From: Strix aluco
Taxonomy: Eukaryota; Chordata; Aves; Strigiformes; Strigidae
Assembly: GCF_031877795.1 (NCBI RefSeq)
Contig: NC_133971.1
Location: 83,724,446-83,788,445 of the forward strand
Reading direction: 5' to 3'
Length of the DNA: 64,000 nucleotides
Shown here: positions 22,923-34,400 of the stretch, piece after piece
How the letters are laid out: each line of letters opens with the position of its first letter
Numbering within the stretch: position 1 is the stretch's first letter
Notes under the pieces: generated by a model
What the model saw: the letters and a program-made list of their open reading frames with translations, nothing else
What the model was told of the DNA's origin: nothing
Databases searched by the model: none
Position numbers and translations under genes: made by a program

Positions 22923-25900
22923 AATGTGGTCCAGATGCCAGAAAAAGCATAAATGAAAAGGGAGATGCCAAGTTGCCAAGCCAGGATAGCAGAAATCGGA
23001 TGCTGGGAAGGGGAAGATGGTGCTGTAAATACCTAAGGCGGGAGCCGCAGCAGTAAATGATAGTATGTGGAGCTGGGGACTCTCCAGCAGACCCTTGGAG
23101 GGACCCTTGGTGCATCTCACTGTCAGCGGACAGCTGAAGTTCATTAAATAACAAAGATTTCATCTGCTCCTGCTGTTTATTGCCCACCTGAAATCCTCCT
23201 TGCCTCCTGCTGGCCTTGTTGTTGTCCTTCCAGGAGCAGCCAGTTGTGCCTCTGCCGCAGTGGGGCGAGGGATGGAGTCGGATGGGGTCAGTGGTTGGCA
23301 GCTGACAGCTGCTTTTGGTTTCCATCTGCTCCCCTCTTCCCTTTTAATGAGATCAGGTGCCAGGGTGCACTAGGAAGACTTCTCAGTGTGAGAGGAAGTC
23401 ACAAGTGGGGTACTCAGGTCCCTGTTTTCATCCTTGGCAGAGAGAGGCTGCTCAAACCAAACCTGCACCCTCTTGAGCTGCTCCTATAACAGACCTGGTA
23501 ATGGGAAACAAAAGCTCTGCCGTGAGGCTGACAGCTCCGGCTTGGGTGGGTCTGTCCTGCAACGCTGAGCCTTGAAGCTCAGAGATGCTTGTGCTGGTGG
23601 TCACTGAAATGCAAACATGGCTGTTTCTGGACCCACTGGGGTGCCTATCTTTTAATTTTTTATCCTCTTTTTTTTTTTTTTTTTTTTTTTTAAATGTGGC
23701 TACTGTCTTGTCTTCTAAAATCCCAGCTGTTTTAAATGATATCAGTGGCTTGCAGATTCATTCTTTCAGGCCTTTGGTGCTCCCTGCACAGACTGATCAG
23801 CATTTCTGATCAACCAGTCTGATTTCATGAGTGGCTCCACTCCTGCTTTGTGTTTTGAAGGGTTTTCCCCTCTGCTTTTGAGGCCGTGTGCTTATTACAA
23901 AGCTGTTTTTTCACGAGTGGGAAGGTTTCTCTCAAGGAGAATCTGCAGATGTTTGGGGCTGGTTTTGTTGCTGGCTCTTTGATTCATGGTAGTTCTTGGG
24001 ATGTGTGAAGGGTGGGAAGAGGTTCAAAGGAAGAACCCGAGGAGCTCGTTTAACAGTTCAGCTTGGACGATCTCTATGTGGAAAATGAAAACTTGCCCTT
24101 CTGCTCCCACTGCCAGGATGTGATGTGCTGGGAGTCAGCATGGAGACCTCGATCACGCCAAAGCTGTGGAGTCTGACAGTACTTCCACGGCAGAGAGCAG
24201 AGGCTCTTTTGTGGGGTGCACTAGGTGCCCTGTTTAAAAATCATAAAGCCCTGGCTCAGGTTCCAGCCCAGGACGGCCTCTGTGTGGCTGTTCTTTAACA
24301 AAATGCCCATTTTTTTTTGGCAAAAGACTTTTGGATACAAATGCAGTCAAATATTTGACTAATCCAGCAATTGCTTTGGGATTTTGCTTGAGTTCAAACT
24401 CAGCAGTTGTGGCTGTTGCATGGTTGTATTAAGCCTATGAAGGCAACTGCCCAGAGCAGGTAAAGCCACATTCCACTTTGGCTTTTTTCTCGATGCCTGC
24501 TCACACTGTAACTTCCTCGCCCAGCAGAGCTGGTGCCTTCAGGCTGCCCCAGCACCTCTTGGCACAGCCCATGTGCCGCAGGGAGCTGCACCCGCTGGCC
24601 TGGCAGCGGCAAGGAGACCAGCTTGTCCCTTCAGTGCTTCACAAGGCATAAAGAAAGCAAGCTGCTCCTTTCCCAGCACTGCTTCTGAACACGCTGTGGT
24701 GCTTTGTAGCTGCCGTGACTGTGCCTGGGGCTCCTGTGGGCTGAGGCTGAAATGCATGTCACGGGCTGGGTTTGTCCCTTCCCTGTGTCCCACTTACAGC
24801 TCTTGTTTTTTCTAATCTTCATCTCCTTTGCTTCAAATCACAGAACCAGATGTTGGTGTTTGAAAGTGCCCTGCAGAAGAGGTACTGGACCTGCTGGGGC
24901 TTTGGATGACCGATTTGCTGTGAAACCAGGAGCCAAGGAGACCCGTCCCACTGCAAATGGAGCTGCCAAGTGATGCCAGAAGCTGCAAATGCCAATCAAG
25001 CTGTGGTGGACCAGGTAAAGCACATTGTTTTTTTTTCTTGTCCTGGAGAAGTTGGAGGGAAGGACCACTTGTGGCATTTAGCATGGTCCTTGGAGCTGAC
25101 CACGGGAGGATCTTGCTGGGCTGTGGGTGCTCAGGTATTGCCATGGTTTTAAATGCATGAGATGTCCAGTGGTAGAGAGCTGCCATGTGCTTGGGCTCTG
25201 AAGGAGGCTCTGTGCCCTCCTTGGGTGGAGGAGAGGAGGGCCTGGTGCTCCCCAGCCTGTGGTGCCCCATGGCACGGGGTGGGATGGAGAATGCCCTGGC
25301 AGGACCCTGCCAGCTGAGGAGAAGAGCTGGGTGTGGAGGAGGAGAGACTGACCCCTGCTCTGCCTCTGTGACTGTGAAAGGCCACTAAGCCCTGCTCCTA
25401 CAGTGCACTGGTACTGCAGTGTGTTTCTGCCCTCAATATGGTGGGGACTTAGGTGGCTTTTGGCTGCCAGAGGACACACAAGGCCAGGAGAGTTGGGATT
25501 AAGGTAGAGTGAGCCCCAGAACAGCTATCGAAGCATCCTGTAACTGTGTAGGTGATCAGTGCCCTTGACAACTGTCCACTTTCTTGTTTAGGCTGAGATG
25601 CCTAAGGGCAGTACCCTGCTGAGTCAGGCCTGAACCTCCATCCAGAATCAACCCATCTTCCTGTGGCATTGTCTCCTGGCAGTCACAGCCTCACAGTTAC
25701 TGCCTTGCTAACCTCCATGTCAGAGATTCCCCTCGAGCTGTGATTAACTCCTTGAGGCTTGTAAATTTTCTTCTGCATTTACACAAAGACGGCTGTCTGG
25801 ATTAAATGGTTTCATAGTATTACAGAAAAAGAAAACCTAGGAGGCATTACATTTGTTGGGGCCAAGGACTTTGATTTGTTTCAAAAAGCAGTGGGGAGAA

Positions 25901-28900
25901 ACGAGTTTACTCTTTTTGGATTTCATGGTTGCACCGCTAATGTCAGGGTGTGCAAAATGTAGACATTTGAGATACTGTCTTGATTTAGAAAAGGAGTAGA
26001 GAACCAGCTCAGGGTTTGGAAGTGAGATGTAAAATAAACAGAAAGTGAGGAAAAAAATTGATTCCGAACATGGGAATAAAAAGGGAGAAAGCAAACCCAG
26101 GGCTGTGTGTTGAGGTGTGTGCTACCAAAAAAATCAATGTTCTCCCCTGCAATGTGGGATTGCATTGCCCAGAGGAAGGCAGGGGAAACATGTCTGAAAG
26201 GAACCAACTTTATTTCCCTTCTTTCTCAGAAGAAAACAAGAAAACCCTGCTTGGATGAGAGAGGATTATGGGCTGCCCATTTGGGAATTCATGTCTGGGA
26301 CTTCATGACGATGCAGCTGGGTAAGTGATCTCACTGCAGTTATTTGGTAGGAAACCTTTTGATAGCATCTAAAACGGTTTGAGTGTCGCAGTCAGTCCCT
26401 TCGTTGAGCGCTGGAGTTCTTCCTTCATGCGTTAAAACGGGGGAAGGGAATTCTCCCATGGATGGTGTAAGCTGTCTGTGCCAGCACTGCCCTCCTCTCC
26501 CTGGGGCCTCACTGCAGCCCTTGTCTTTGCCTTTGCTGTAGCTCCATGTCCTCTGCAAGCCACCAGCTGTGCCCAGATACTCTGTGGGTTCGATCTGGTG
26601 AGTGCAGCACTGATGCCAGGAAAGATGTTTCTGATGTGGCTGTGTCACCCGCCAGGGGCTCTGGTCCTGGTGTCCAGAAGCTGGGCAGTGCCTGTGCTGG
26701 GGCTTTGTCTCAGAACCCTGCAGCAGGGCTGTGGGAGGATGCAGGCTGATGGTGCCCTGTGTCCTTCTGGCACTGCAGCAAGAGAGCCACACGCCTGCTG
26801 CTGGCCTTGGCTGTACGCTCGTGTGTTTCTGCAGGAGGATGAGAGCCGTCAGCAGCATTTCCCAGGGGATGGGGGAAGGATTTTCAGCCCTGTAGAGCGG
26901 CTCCCTGCATGAACCAACAGTTCCCTGTGCCTCTGAAGAGAGCAGGGCCAGCAGCCTGCTTCGGTCAGACCCTGCTAGGATGGAGGAGGGTGGCTTGTCT
27001 GAAGTGCTGAGGGGGCTGGCTTGCTTCTGTGCTGGGCTGTGTGCCAGTGTGATCCCCCCTCCATGCCCTGGGCTGCTCCACATGTGTCGTCTTGGAGTCA
27101 GAAACGCAGGCAGCCAGCTGAGAGCCAAGTGTGAGTTGGGAATGATGGCTCCAAGCTGAGCTTACTGGTAACAGTTGGATATTGTGCAGGAAAGCAGAGG
27201 GGAGCTCATGGGGCAGAGGGAGTGTTGGCAAGGGAAGAGGGGCTTGTTGGTCCCTGAGGGAGCAGAGGTGGGTATGTCCAACCCCAGGAATGGAGAGGGG
27301 GCAGCGATATAAACCCCATACCTCCTCTGACTCCATGGTCCTGAGCATCCATGGTGGTGAAATTTCAGCTTCTGGGCTCTCTTTTTGAAAGCGTGGGTCT
27401 CCGCTGGGGGCGGTGGCTGATGCTTCCTTTTGTGGCTGGCTTGCAAGCCTTCTTGGAACCGATAAGCCCAGGCATTGGGAAGAAGCCTGGAAGAGACTTG
27501 GTCCTCCCTCGACTTCCCTGTCTCAGCTGCACCCGTGTACCTGGGCAGGGAGCTCTGTGAGAGCGGGGGGTCTGTCTGAGGACTTTTCCATCTCCAGGCA
27601 TGGTGAGACCCAGGACTGGGTCAGAGAGCGGAGCGGGGTCAGCAAGGGACTGTCTGTAGCTGCTGCCATGTGCCGGGGTAACGCACCCGGGGCTGCGGCT
27701 GTGCTGGACAGCCACAGGATCTGTACAGGCACGGAGCTGTGCCTCTACATGGAACTTGCCTTTTTGTTCTTCATGTCCTTTAAGCACTCTGCTGTTTATT
27801 CTTAATTTCCCGTCCCTGTCAGCACAGTCTCACCAGAGCTCTGTTCAGGTTTATTTTACCGAGGGAAGCTGTTGGACACATGCACAAAGGGATTTGGGTG
27901 CCTGAGGGCCGTATGGAAGTGCTCACATCAGCTTCTTCCTCAGCACAGCTTTTGCCAAGCTCCCGGGCCCTGAAGGCCTTTAATCCCAGCTCTTGCTGCA
28001 GCATGGCCTTGTGTCCATAGGACAGGGCTGTGCTCTGGGGTTTCTTGCAAACACAAAAGGAACCTCGTCCTTTCCTGAAACTGTAAAGGGCCCAGTACCT
28101 CGGGCATGTACAACGCTGCAGCTGTTTTGGGAGTGAAGGAGTGAAGTTACTGCCTTGCTTGCAGGGTGTGTGTAAAAGTTGAGGGGAAGGGAATGTTAAT
28201 CTTTGCATAGATGATGTGGAACAGAGGAAGCAGGAGGAAATATGATCTGTGATTTTACTCAATGTCAGGATGTAAAAAATTTTAGAGTAGAGCTGTGTTT
28301 GAGGGCGCTGGTCTTTCAAGTCCCAGAAAATAAGTGGGGCAAATCCATCTGTTCCTTGGTCCAGTTAGGCAGAAAGGGAGGGAAAATGATTTCTAGTCCA
28401 GAGTAGTGCTTAGTAAATGTACATGTTTATCTTTGATTTTTGTTGGTTTGCAAAGCAGGAAAGTGTTCTGATTTTGTTAACACTCGGAGCAGCAGCGATC
28501 CCTGGGTTTGAGGGTGTTCCTAATATTCTGAGCACTTAGTAAGGTCAGGCACAAAGTCACGTCGGGTCAGCTGCTCTCGTGAAGTGAAGCAGCTAAGTGA
28601 CGTTTACCTTCCTTGTGTTCCCACCAAAAAAAATTAAAGAGTGATAAAGGAGAGTTTGGATATTAATAGCGATTTAGTTCATAATCCCAGTAAATGGGGT
28701 TCCAAAAGGAATGGAAGCGGGGGGAAGGTGCGAAGTGCCAGCAGGCCCTGGTGTGTGTTTTGTGGCTCGACCGTGGCTCGTTCTCCGCTGTGCTCTGGCC
28801 AGCCAGCCAAGCCGTCCGGTTTTCCTGGTTGCAGAAGCATCTCTGGCCTTGGAATGAACACGAGGGATCTGAGCCAAGCTCAGCAAGGCCTGACCTCCCC

Positions 28901-29364
28901 TTAGCCCCGTGCCAGCCCCTGCACAAGGGCACTGGGCAGAGGCACTGGGGTGCGATGCATCTGCTGAGCGGAGCCCAGGGGGTGGAGCTGCTGGGTGAGG
29001 GCGTGGGGGGAGCCGGGGTTCAGTCAGGAGTTAGTGCTGTGCCTGTCGGGCTGCGCTTGGCAGGGTTAATTTATGACAGGGCGTTCCCGAGAGGGACAGG
29101 GGTGGTTGTGCTGTTTGTGCATCAGTGTGGGCCCGTGCCAGAGCCCTGCCGCGGGCGGGCTGGGAGGTGTGAGGTGGCAGCAAAGCAGCTGAGCGGGTGG
29201 AACTGGGATCCGGGTTAGGACCAAGCGTGGGGAGCAGGAAGCAGCTCGTCCCTGTGGAGGGGGGTGCTGGCACCGCTGTGGGTTGTGTGTGAGTGGCTTT
29301 GGAGGCTCTGTTGCCCCTCTGGGTGTTCCCCGGTGGCCTGTGGCTCTCTCCACAGCAGTTAATT

Positions 29365-30352
29365 AACCCTACACTGCCCGTGGGCTCGCGTTGTTCGATC
29401 CGGGAGAAGCCCTTTGGGTTCTGCCGGGACTGTCTGTAGCCGCTGCCCCGTGCCGGGGTAACGCACCCGGGGCTGCAGCTGTGCTGGAGCCCGGTGGGTG
29501 TGCTGGAGGCGGTTTCAGGGCCTGCTTGCTGGTCTCACTGGGGGCTTTGGGCGCTGAGCATCCCTGTCCCCTCTGCCCCCATGTCCCGGAGCTGTCCCTC
29601 CCGTCCCCCACCCCCTCCCCACCCCCTCCCCGGCGTTGCCATGGCAGTGTTGGGGCCAGCTGGCATGCCCAGTTGCCCTGGCAACGGGGACAACAGTCTG
29701 TCTGGCATCGGGGATCCTCCCGTGAGTGTGTCCCCACGGCCCCCGCAGAGAAGGAGAGGTGAGGGATGATGGGGGGGTGGTGTCTGCGTCCCCACCCCGG
29801 CCGAAAGCCGGATGGCGGCTCTGGGTGCCGGTGCTGCCGGGCCGCTCAGCCGCGGGCGGGCGGGGGGGGGCTTGGGAGCCTTGTGGAGCAGGGACCCGGG
29901 GTCCAGGGGAGCCTGGGGGGGGTGGGTGGTGACACTGGGGCAGGGGGGTGCCCGGGGCAGGGGGCCCTCGGTCCTGCCCAAGCTCTGCTGGCCGCGGGCT
30001 GCGCTCGCCCTCCTGTGGGATCTGTGTCCCTGCACGGCAGCTGCTGGTCTGGGGAGGGTCTGAGGGGGGAGGTTGCCCCTAGAGCACAGGGCAGGGGGGC
30101 TCTTGTGCTGGGCAAGAGGCACCTGGAGGATGAAGCACTTTCCCTGTCAGGGGCTGGGAGCTGGAGCCCCTTCTCCCCCCGAGCGGAGCTGGGCAGGGAG
30201 CAAGCTTTGCTCCCGGAGAGAGAAAGTGCCGGCCTGTCTCCCTTTCTCCCCCGGGGCTGCGGCCGTGAGTGCACGCGGGCTGTGGGTGAAACGTGGAGGG
30301 AGGGGGGCTGCCTGCCTCGTGCCGCTGGCCTTGCCCGCCTTGGTTTGCACAG
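29365..30352. promoter_or_regulatory. CpG-rich, promoter-like core of unit 4
   Basis: X-box-like sites are at 29635-29648 and 29672-29685, unchanged, even though this unit has extra base changes elsewhere in the core (for example at 29897 and 30080). Confidence 0.5.
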
Positions 30353-30582
30353 GGCCTTTGGGCTGTTTTGGCCTGGAATCTGTTTTGCACGGTGTGTATG
30401 TGAGAGCTTAGCTTCTTCTTGCTCTGTCTAGAAAATGCTGTGGAGGCTGAGGATGAAAAATGCAGCAGGTGGCCTAGCTGGGAGGGACTGCAAAGCCAAC
30501 TCCCCCTCCCTGTCCTCTCCTTGCATTTGCAATCTGTAGGTGATTTTCTGAGCAGCAGTTCTTGCGTACATCCAGGGAAAGC

Positions 30583-30662
30583 AGTGGTGGGCTTGGCAGT
30601 GCTAGGTCTACAGTTGCACTTGATGATCTTAAAGGTCTTTTCCAGCCTAAATGATTCTATGA
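30583..30662 (+). mobile_element. CR1 LINE 3'-end fragment (unit 4)
   Basis: Same CR1 tail at the equivalent position, about 220 bp before the array edge. Confidence 0.87.
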
Positions 30663-30885
30663 AATGTGGTCCAGATGCCAGAAAAAGCATAAATGAAAAG
30701 GGAGATGCCAAGTTGCCAAGCCAGGATAGCAGAGATCGGATGCTGGGAAGGGGAAGATGGTGCTGTAAATACCTAAGGCGGGAGCCGCAGCAGTAAATGA
30801 TAGTATGTGGAGCTGGGGACTCTCCAGCAGACCCTTGGAAGGGACCCTTGGTGCATCTCACTGTCAGCTGACAGATAAAGTTCAT

Positions 30886-31469
30886 GAAAAGAAATAGTTG
30901 TGGCTCATGGAACTGCAGCCACAGGAAAAGGCTTTTCTGCCTCAGGGAATATTTTATGGAGTTTTACTTATATTAATCTTATCTCTGCCACTTAAATATG
31001 GTCTAATCACGAAACAGTTTGGAACGGCCTTATGTTCTCCACTTAGGAAGGATGCCACAGCCTGGAGACACAGGTGTATCCTTTGGGTCTGCTGTGAATT
31101 GGATTCTGGATTTTCAAAGTCTCATTGTTACTCCTTCCAGGTTTGCCTAGTCATGGCCACTGGCAAGATTCATCGGTCCATGGGATCTTCCAAAATGGCT
31201 GATGGACACCAGGGTAAGGTGGCAGTAAGTGGTTATCCGAACCTGGTCAGAGAGGCAGAGCAGCGTGTGACTGTAAGTACCAGCTGGGGGCCGGGTAGGA
31301 GCTGGGTTAAGGCTGGAATCTGCCCCTGTCCCACCTCTGCCTTCCCCTCCTGTTGTCAGGGCGCTGTGGATCCAGACACCACCTCCCCACCTCTTAGCTG
31401 CCGTGCTTCTGTTGGAGGGGGCTGTCATGGTGCTGTGGGGGGTGGACTGTGTTGCTTCAGGGAAAGACC
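30886..31469. other. Single-copy spacer between the two arrays
   Basis: About 580 bp that match neither the macrosatellite nor the 35-bp satellite. The only structure I see is an exon-like interval at 31141-31213. A second GTAAGT donor-like site lies at about 31273. Confidence 0.7.
31141..31213 (+). other. Exon-like interval in the spacer
   Basis: Acceptor TTACTCCTTCCAG and donor AGG|GTAAGG enclose 73 bp, with one open frame holding an ATG (MATGKIHRSMG onward). No family recognised. If real, it could be a flanking exon of a transcript starting in the last macrosatellite unit. Confidence 0.25.
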
Positions 31470-34400
31470 AGAGCCCACCTTGCTGCACTGTTAACCATGG
31501 ATAAATAGACCACCTTGCTGCACTGCTAGCGAAGAGATAAATAGCTCATCTTGCTGCACTGTTAGCCAGAGATGAAGAGCCCAACTTGCTGTACTGTTAG
31601 CCAGGGATAATGAGCCCAACTTCCTGCACTGTTAGCCAGGGAAATGGAACCCAGCTACCTATGCAGGTAGCCACAGATAAAGAGACGATCTTCCTGCACT
31701 GTTAGCCTGAGATTAATAGTCCAACTTGCTACACTGTTTGCCATGGATAAAGAGCCTAACTTGCTGCACTGTTAGCCAGGGATAAAGAGCCCACCTTGCT
31801 GTGCTGTTAGCCAGGGATAAAGAGCCCACCTTACTGCGCTGTTAGCCAGGGACAAAGAGCCCACTTTGCTGTGCTGTTAGCCAGGGATAACGAGCCCACC
31901 TTGCTGTGCTGCTAGCCAAGATATAAATAGCTCATCTTGCTGCACTGTTAGCCAGAGATGAAGAGCCCAACTTGCTGTACTGTTAGCCAGGGAGAAAGAG
32001 CCTACCTTGCTGTGTTGCTAGCCAGAGATAAATAGCCCAACTTACTGCACTGTTAACAAGGGCTAAAGAGCCCACCGACCTGCTCTGTTAGCCAGGGATA
32101 AAGAGCCCACCTACCTGCTCTGTTAGCCAGGGATAAAGAGCCTAACTTGCTACACTGTTATCCAAGGATCAGGAGCCCAGCTTGCTGCACTGTTAGCCAG
32201 AGATAAATAGCTCATCTTGCTGCACTGTTAGCCAGGGATAAAGAGCCCACCTTCCTGCGCTGGTAGCCACGGATAAAGAGACGATCTTCCTGCACTGTTA
32301 GCCTGAGATTAATAGTCCAACTTGCTACACTGTTTGCCACGGATAAAGAGCCTAACTTGCTGCACTGTTAGCCAGGGATAAAGAGCCCACCTTGCTGTGC
32401 TGTTAGCCAGGGATAAAGAGCACACCTTCCTGCGCTGGTAGCCACGGATAAAGAGACGATCTTCCTGCACTGTTAGCCTGAGATTAATAGTCCAACTTGC
32501 TACACTGTTTGCCACGGATAAAGAGCCTAACTTGCTGCACTGTTAGCCAGGGATAAAGAGCCCACCTTACTGCGCTGTTAGCCAGGGACAAAGAGCCCAC
32601 CTTGCTGTGCTGTTAGCCAGGGATAAAGAGCCCACCTTCCTATGCTCTTAGCCAAGGATCAGCAGCCCACCTTGCTGTGCTGTTAGCCAGGGACAAAGAG
32701 CCCACCTTGCTGTGCTGCTAGCCAAGAGATAAATAGCTCATCTTGCTGCACTGTTAGCCAGGGATAAAGAGCCCACATTCCTGCGCTGGTAGCCACGGAT
32801 AAAGAGACGATCTTCCTGCACTGTTAGCCTGAGATTAATAGTCCAACTTGCTACACTGTTTGCCACGGATAAAGAGCCCACCTTGCTGTGCTGTTAGCCA
32901 GGGATAAAGAGCCCACCTTCCTGCGCTGTTAGCCAGGGACAAAGAGCCCACTTTGCTGTGCTGTTAGCCAGGGATAAAGAGCCCACCTTGCTGTGCTGCT
33001 AGCCAAGAGATAAATAGCTCATCTTGCTGCACTGTTAGCCAGAGATGAAGAGCCCAACTTGCTGTACTGTTAGCCAGGGAGAAAGAGCCTACCTTGCTGT
33101 GCTGCTAGCCAGAGATAAATAGCCCAACTCCTGCACTGTTAACAAGGGCCTAAGAGCCCACCTACCTGCTCTGTTAGCCAGGGCTAAAGAGCCCACCTAC
33201 CTGCTCTGTTAGCCAGGGATAAAGAGCCCACCTACCTGCTCTGTTAGCCAGGGATAAAGAGCCTAACTTGCTACACTGTTATCCAAGGATCAGGAGCCCA
33301 GCTTTCCTCACTGTTAGCCAGAGATAAATAGCTCATCTTGCTGCACTGTTAGCCAGGGATAAAGAGCCCACCTTCCTGCGCTGGTAGCCACGGATAAAGA
33401 GACGATCTTCCTGCACTGTTAGCCTGAGATTAATAGTCCAACTTGCTACACTGTTTGCCACGGATAAAGAGCCTAACTTGCTGCACTGTTAGCCAGGGAT
33501 AAAGAGCCCACCTTGCTGTGCTGTTAGCCAGGGACAAAGAGCCCACCTTGCTGTGCTGCTAGCCAAGAGATAAATAGCTCATCTTGCTGCACTGTTAGCC
33601 AGGGATAAAAAGCCCACCTTCCTGCGCTAGTAGCCACGGATAAAGAGACGATCTTCCTGCACTGTTAGCCTGAGATTAATAGTCCAACTTGCTACACTGT
33701 TTGCCACAGATAAAGAGCCTAACTTGCTGCACTGTTAGCCAGAGATGAAGAGCCCATCTTGCTGTACTGTTAGCCAGGGATAAAGAGCCCACCTTCCTGC
33801 GCTGGTAGCCACGGATAAAGAGACGATCTTCCTGTACTGTTAGCCTGAGATTAATAGTCCAACTTGCTACACTGTTTGCCACGGATAAAGAGCCTAACTT
33901 GCTGCACTGTTAGCCAGAGATGAAGAGCCCATCTTGCTGTACTGTTAGCCAGGGATAAAGAGCCCACCTTCCTGCGCTGGTAGCCACGGATAAAGAGACG
34001 ATCTTCCTGCACTGTTAGCCTGAGATTAATAGTCCAACTTGCTACACTGTTTGCCACGGATAAAGAGCCTAACTTGCTGCACTGTTAGCCAGGGATAAAG
34101 AGCCCACATTCCTGCGCTGGTAGCCACGGATAAAGAGACGATCTTCCTGCACTGTTAGCCAGAGATGAAGAGCCCATCTTGCTGTACTGTTAGCCAGGGA
34201 TAAAGAGCCCACCTTCCTACGCTCTTAGCCAAGGATCAGCAGCCCACCTTGCTGTACTGTTAGCCAGGGATTAAGAGCCCAACTTGCTGTACTGTTAGCC
34301 AGGGAGAAAGAGCCTACCTTGCTGTGCTGCTAGCCAGAGATAAATAGCCCAACTTACTGCACTGTTAACAAGGGCTAAAGAGCCCACCTACCTGCTCTGG

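Larger units (their letters stand above)
15494..23233 (+). repeat. Macrosatellite unit 3
   Basis: Third direct copy (7740 bp). It is nearly identical to unit 2 over the first 6.3 kb. It carries a different C-tract allele at 21856-21891, shared in outline with unit 4, where the bases just before the X-box are also deleted. So units 3 and 4 form one subgroup and units 1 and 2 another. Confidence 0.95.
23234..30885 (+). repeat. Macrosatellite unit 4, truncated at the array edge
   Basis: Last copy. Homology to the other units fails between about 30866 and 30885, roughly 88 bp short of a full unit, which marks the right edge of the array. This copy has more private base changes than units 2 and 3 (for example at 23571, 25103, 26585 and 29897), as is common in terminal units of tandem arrays that are homogenised less. 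Confidence 0.93.
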
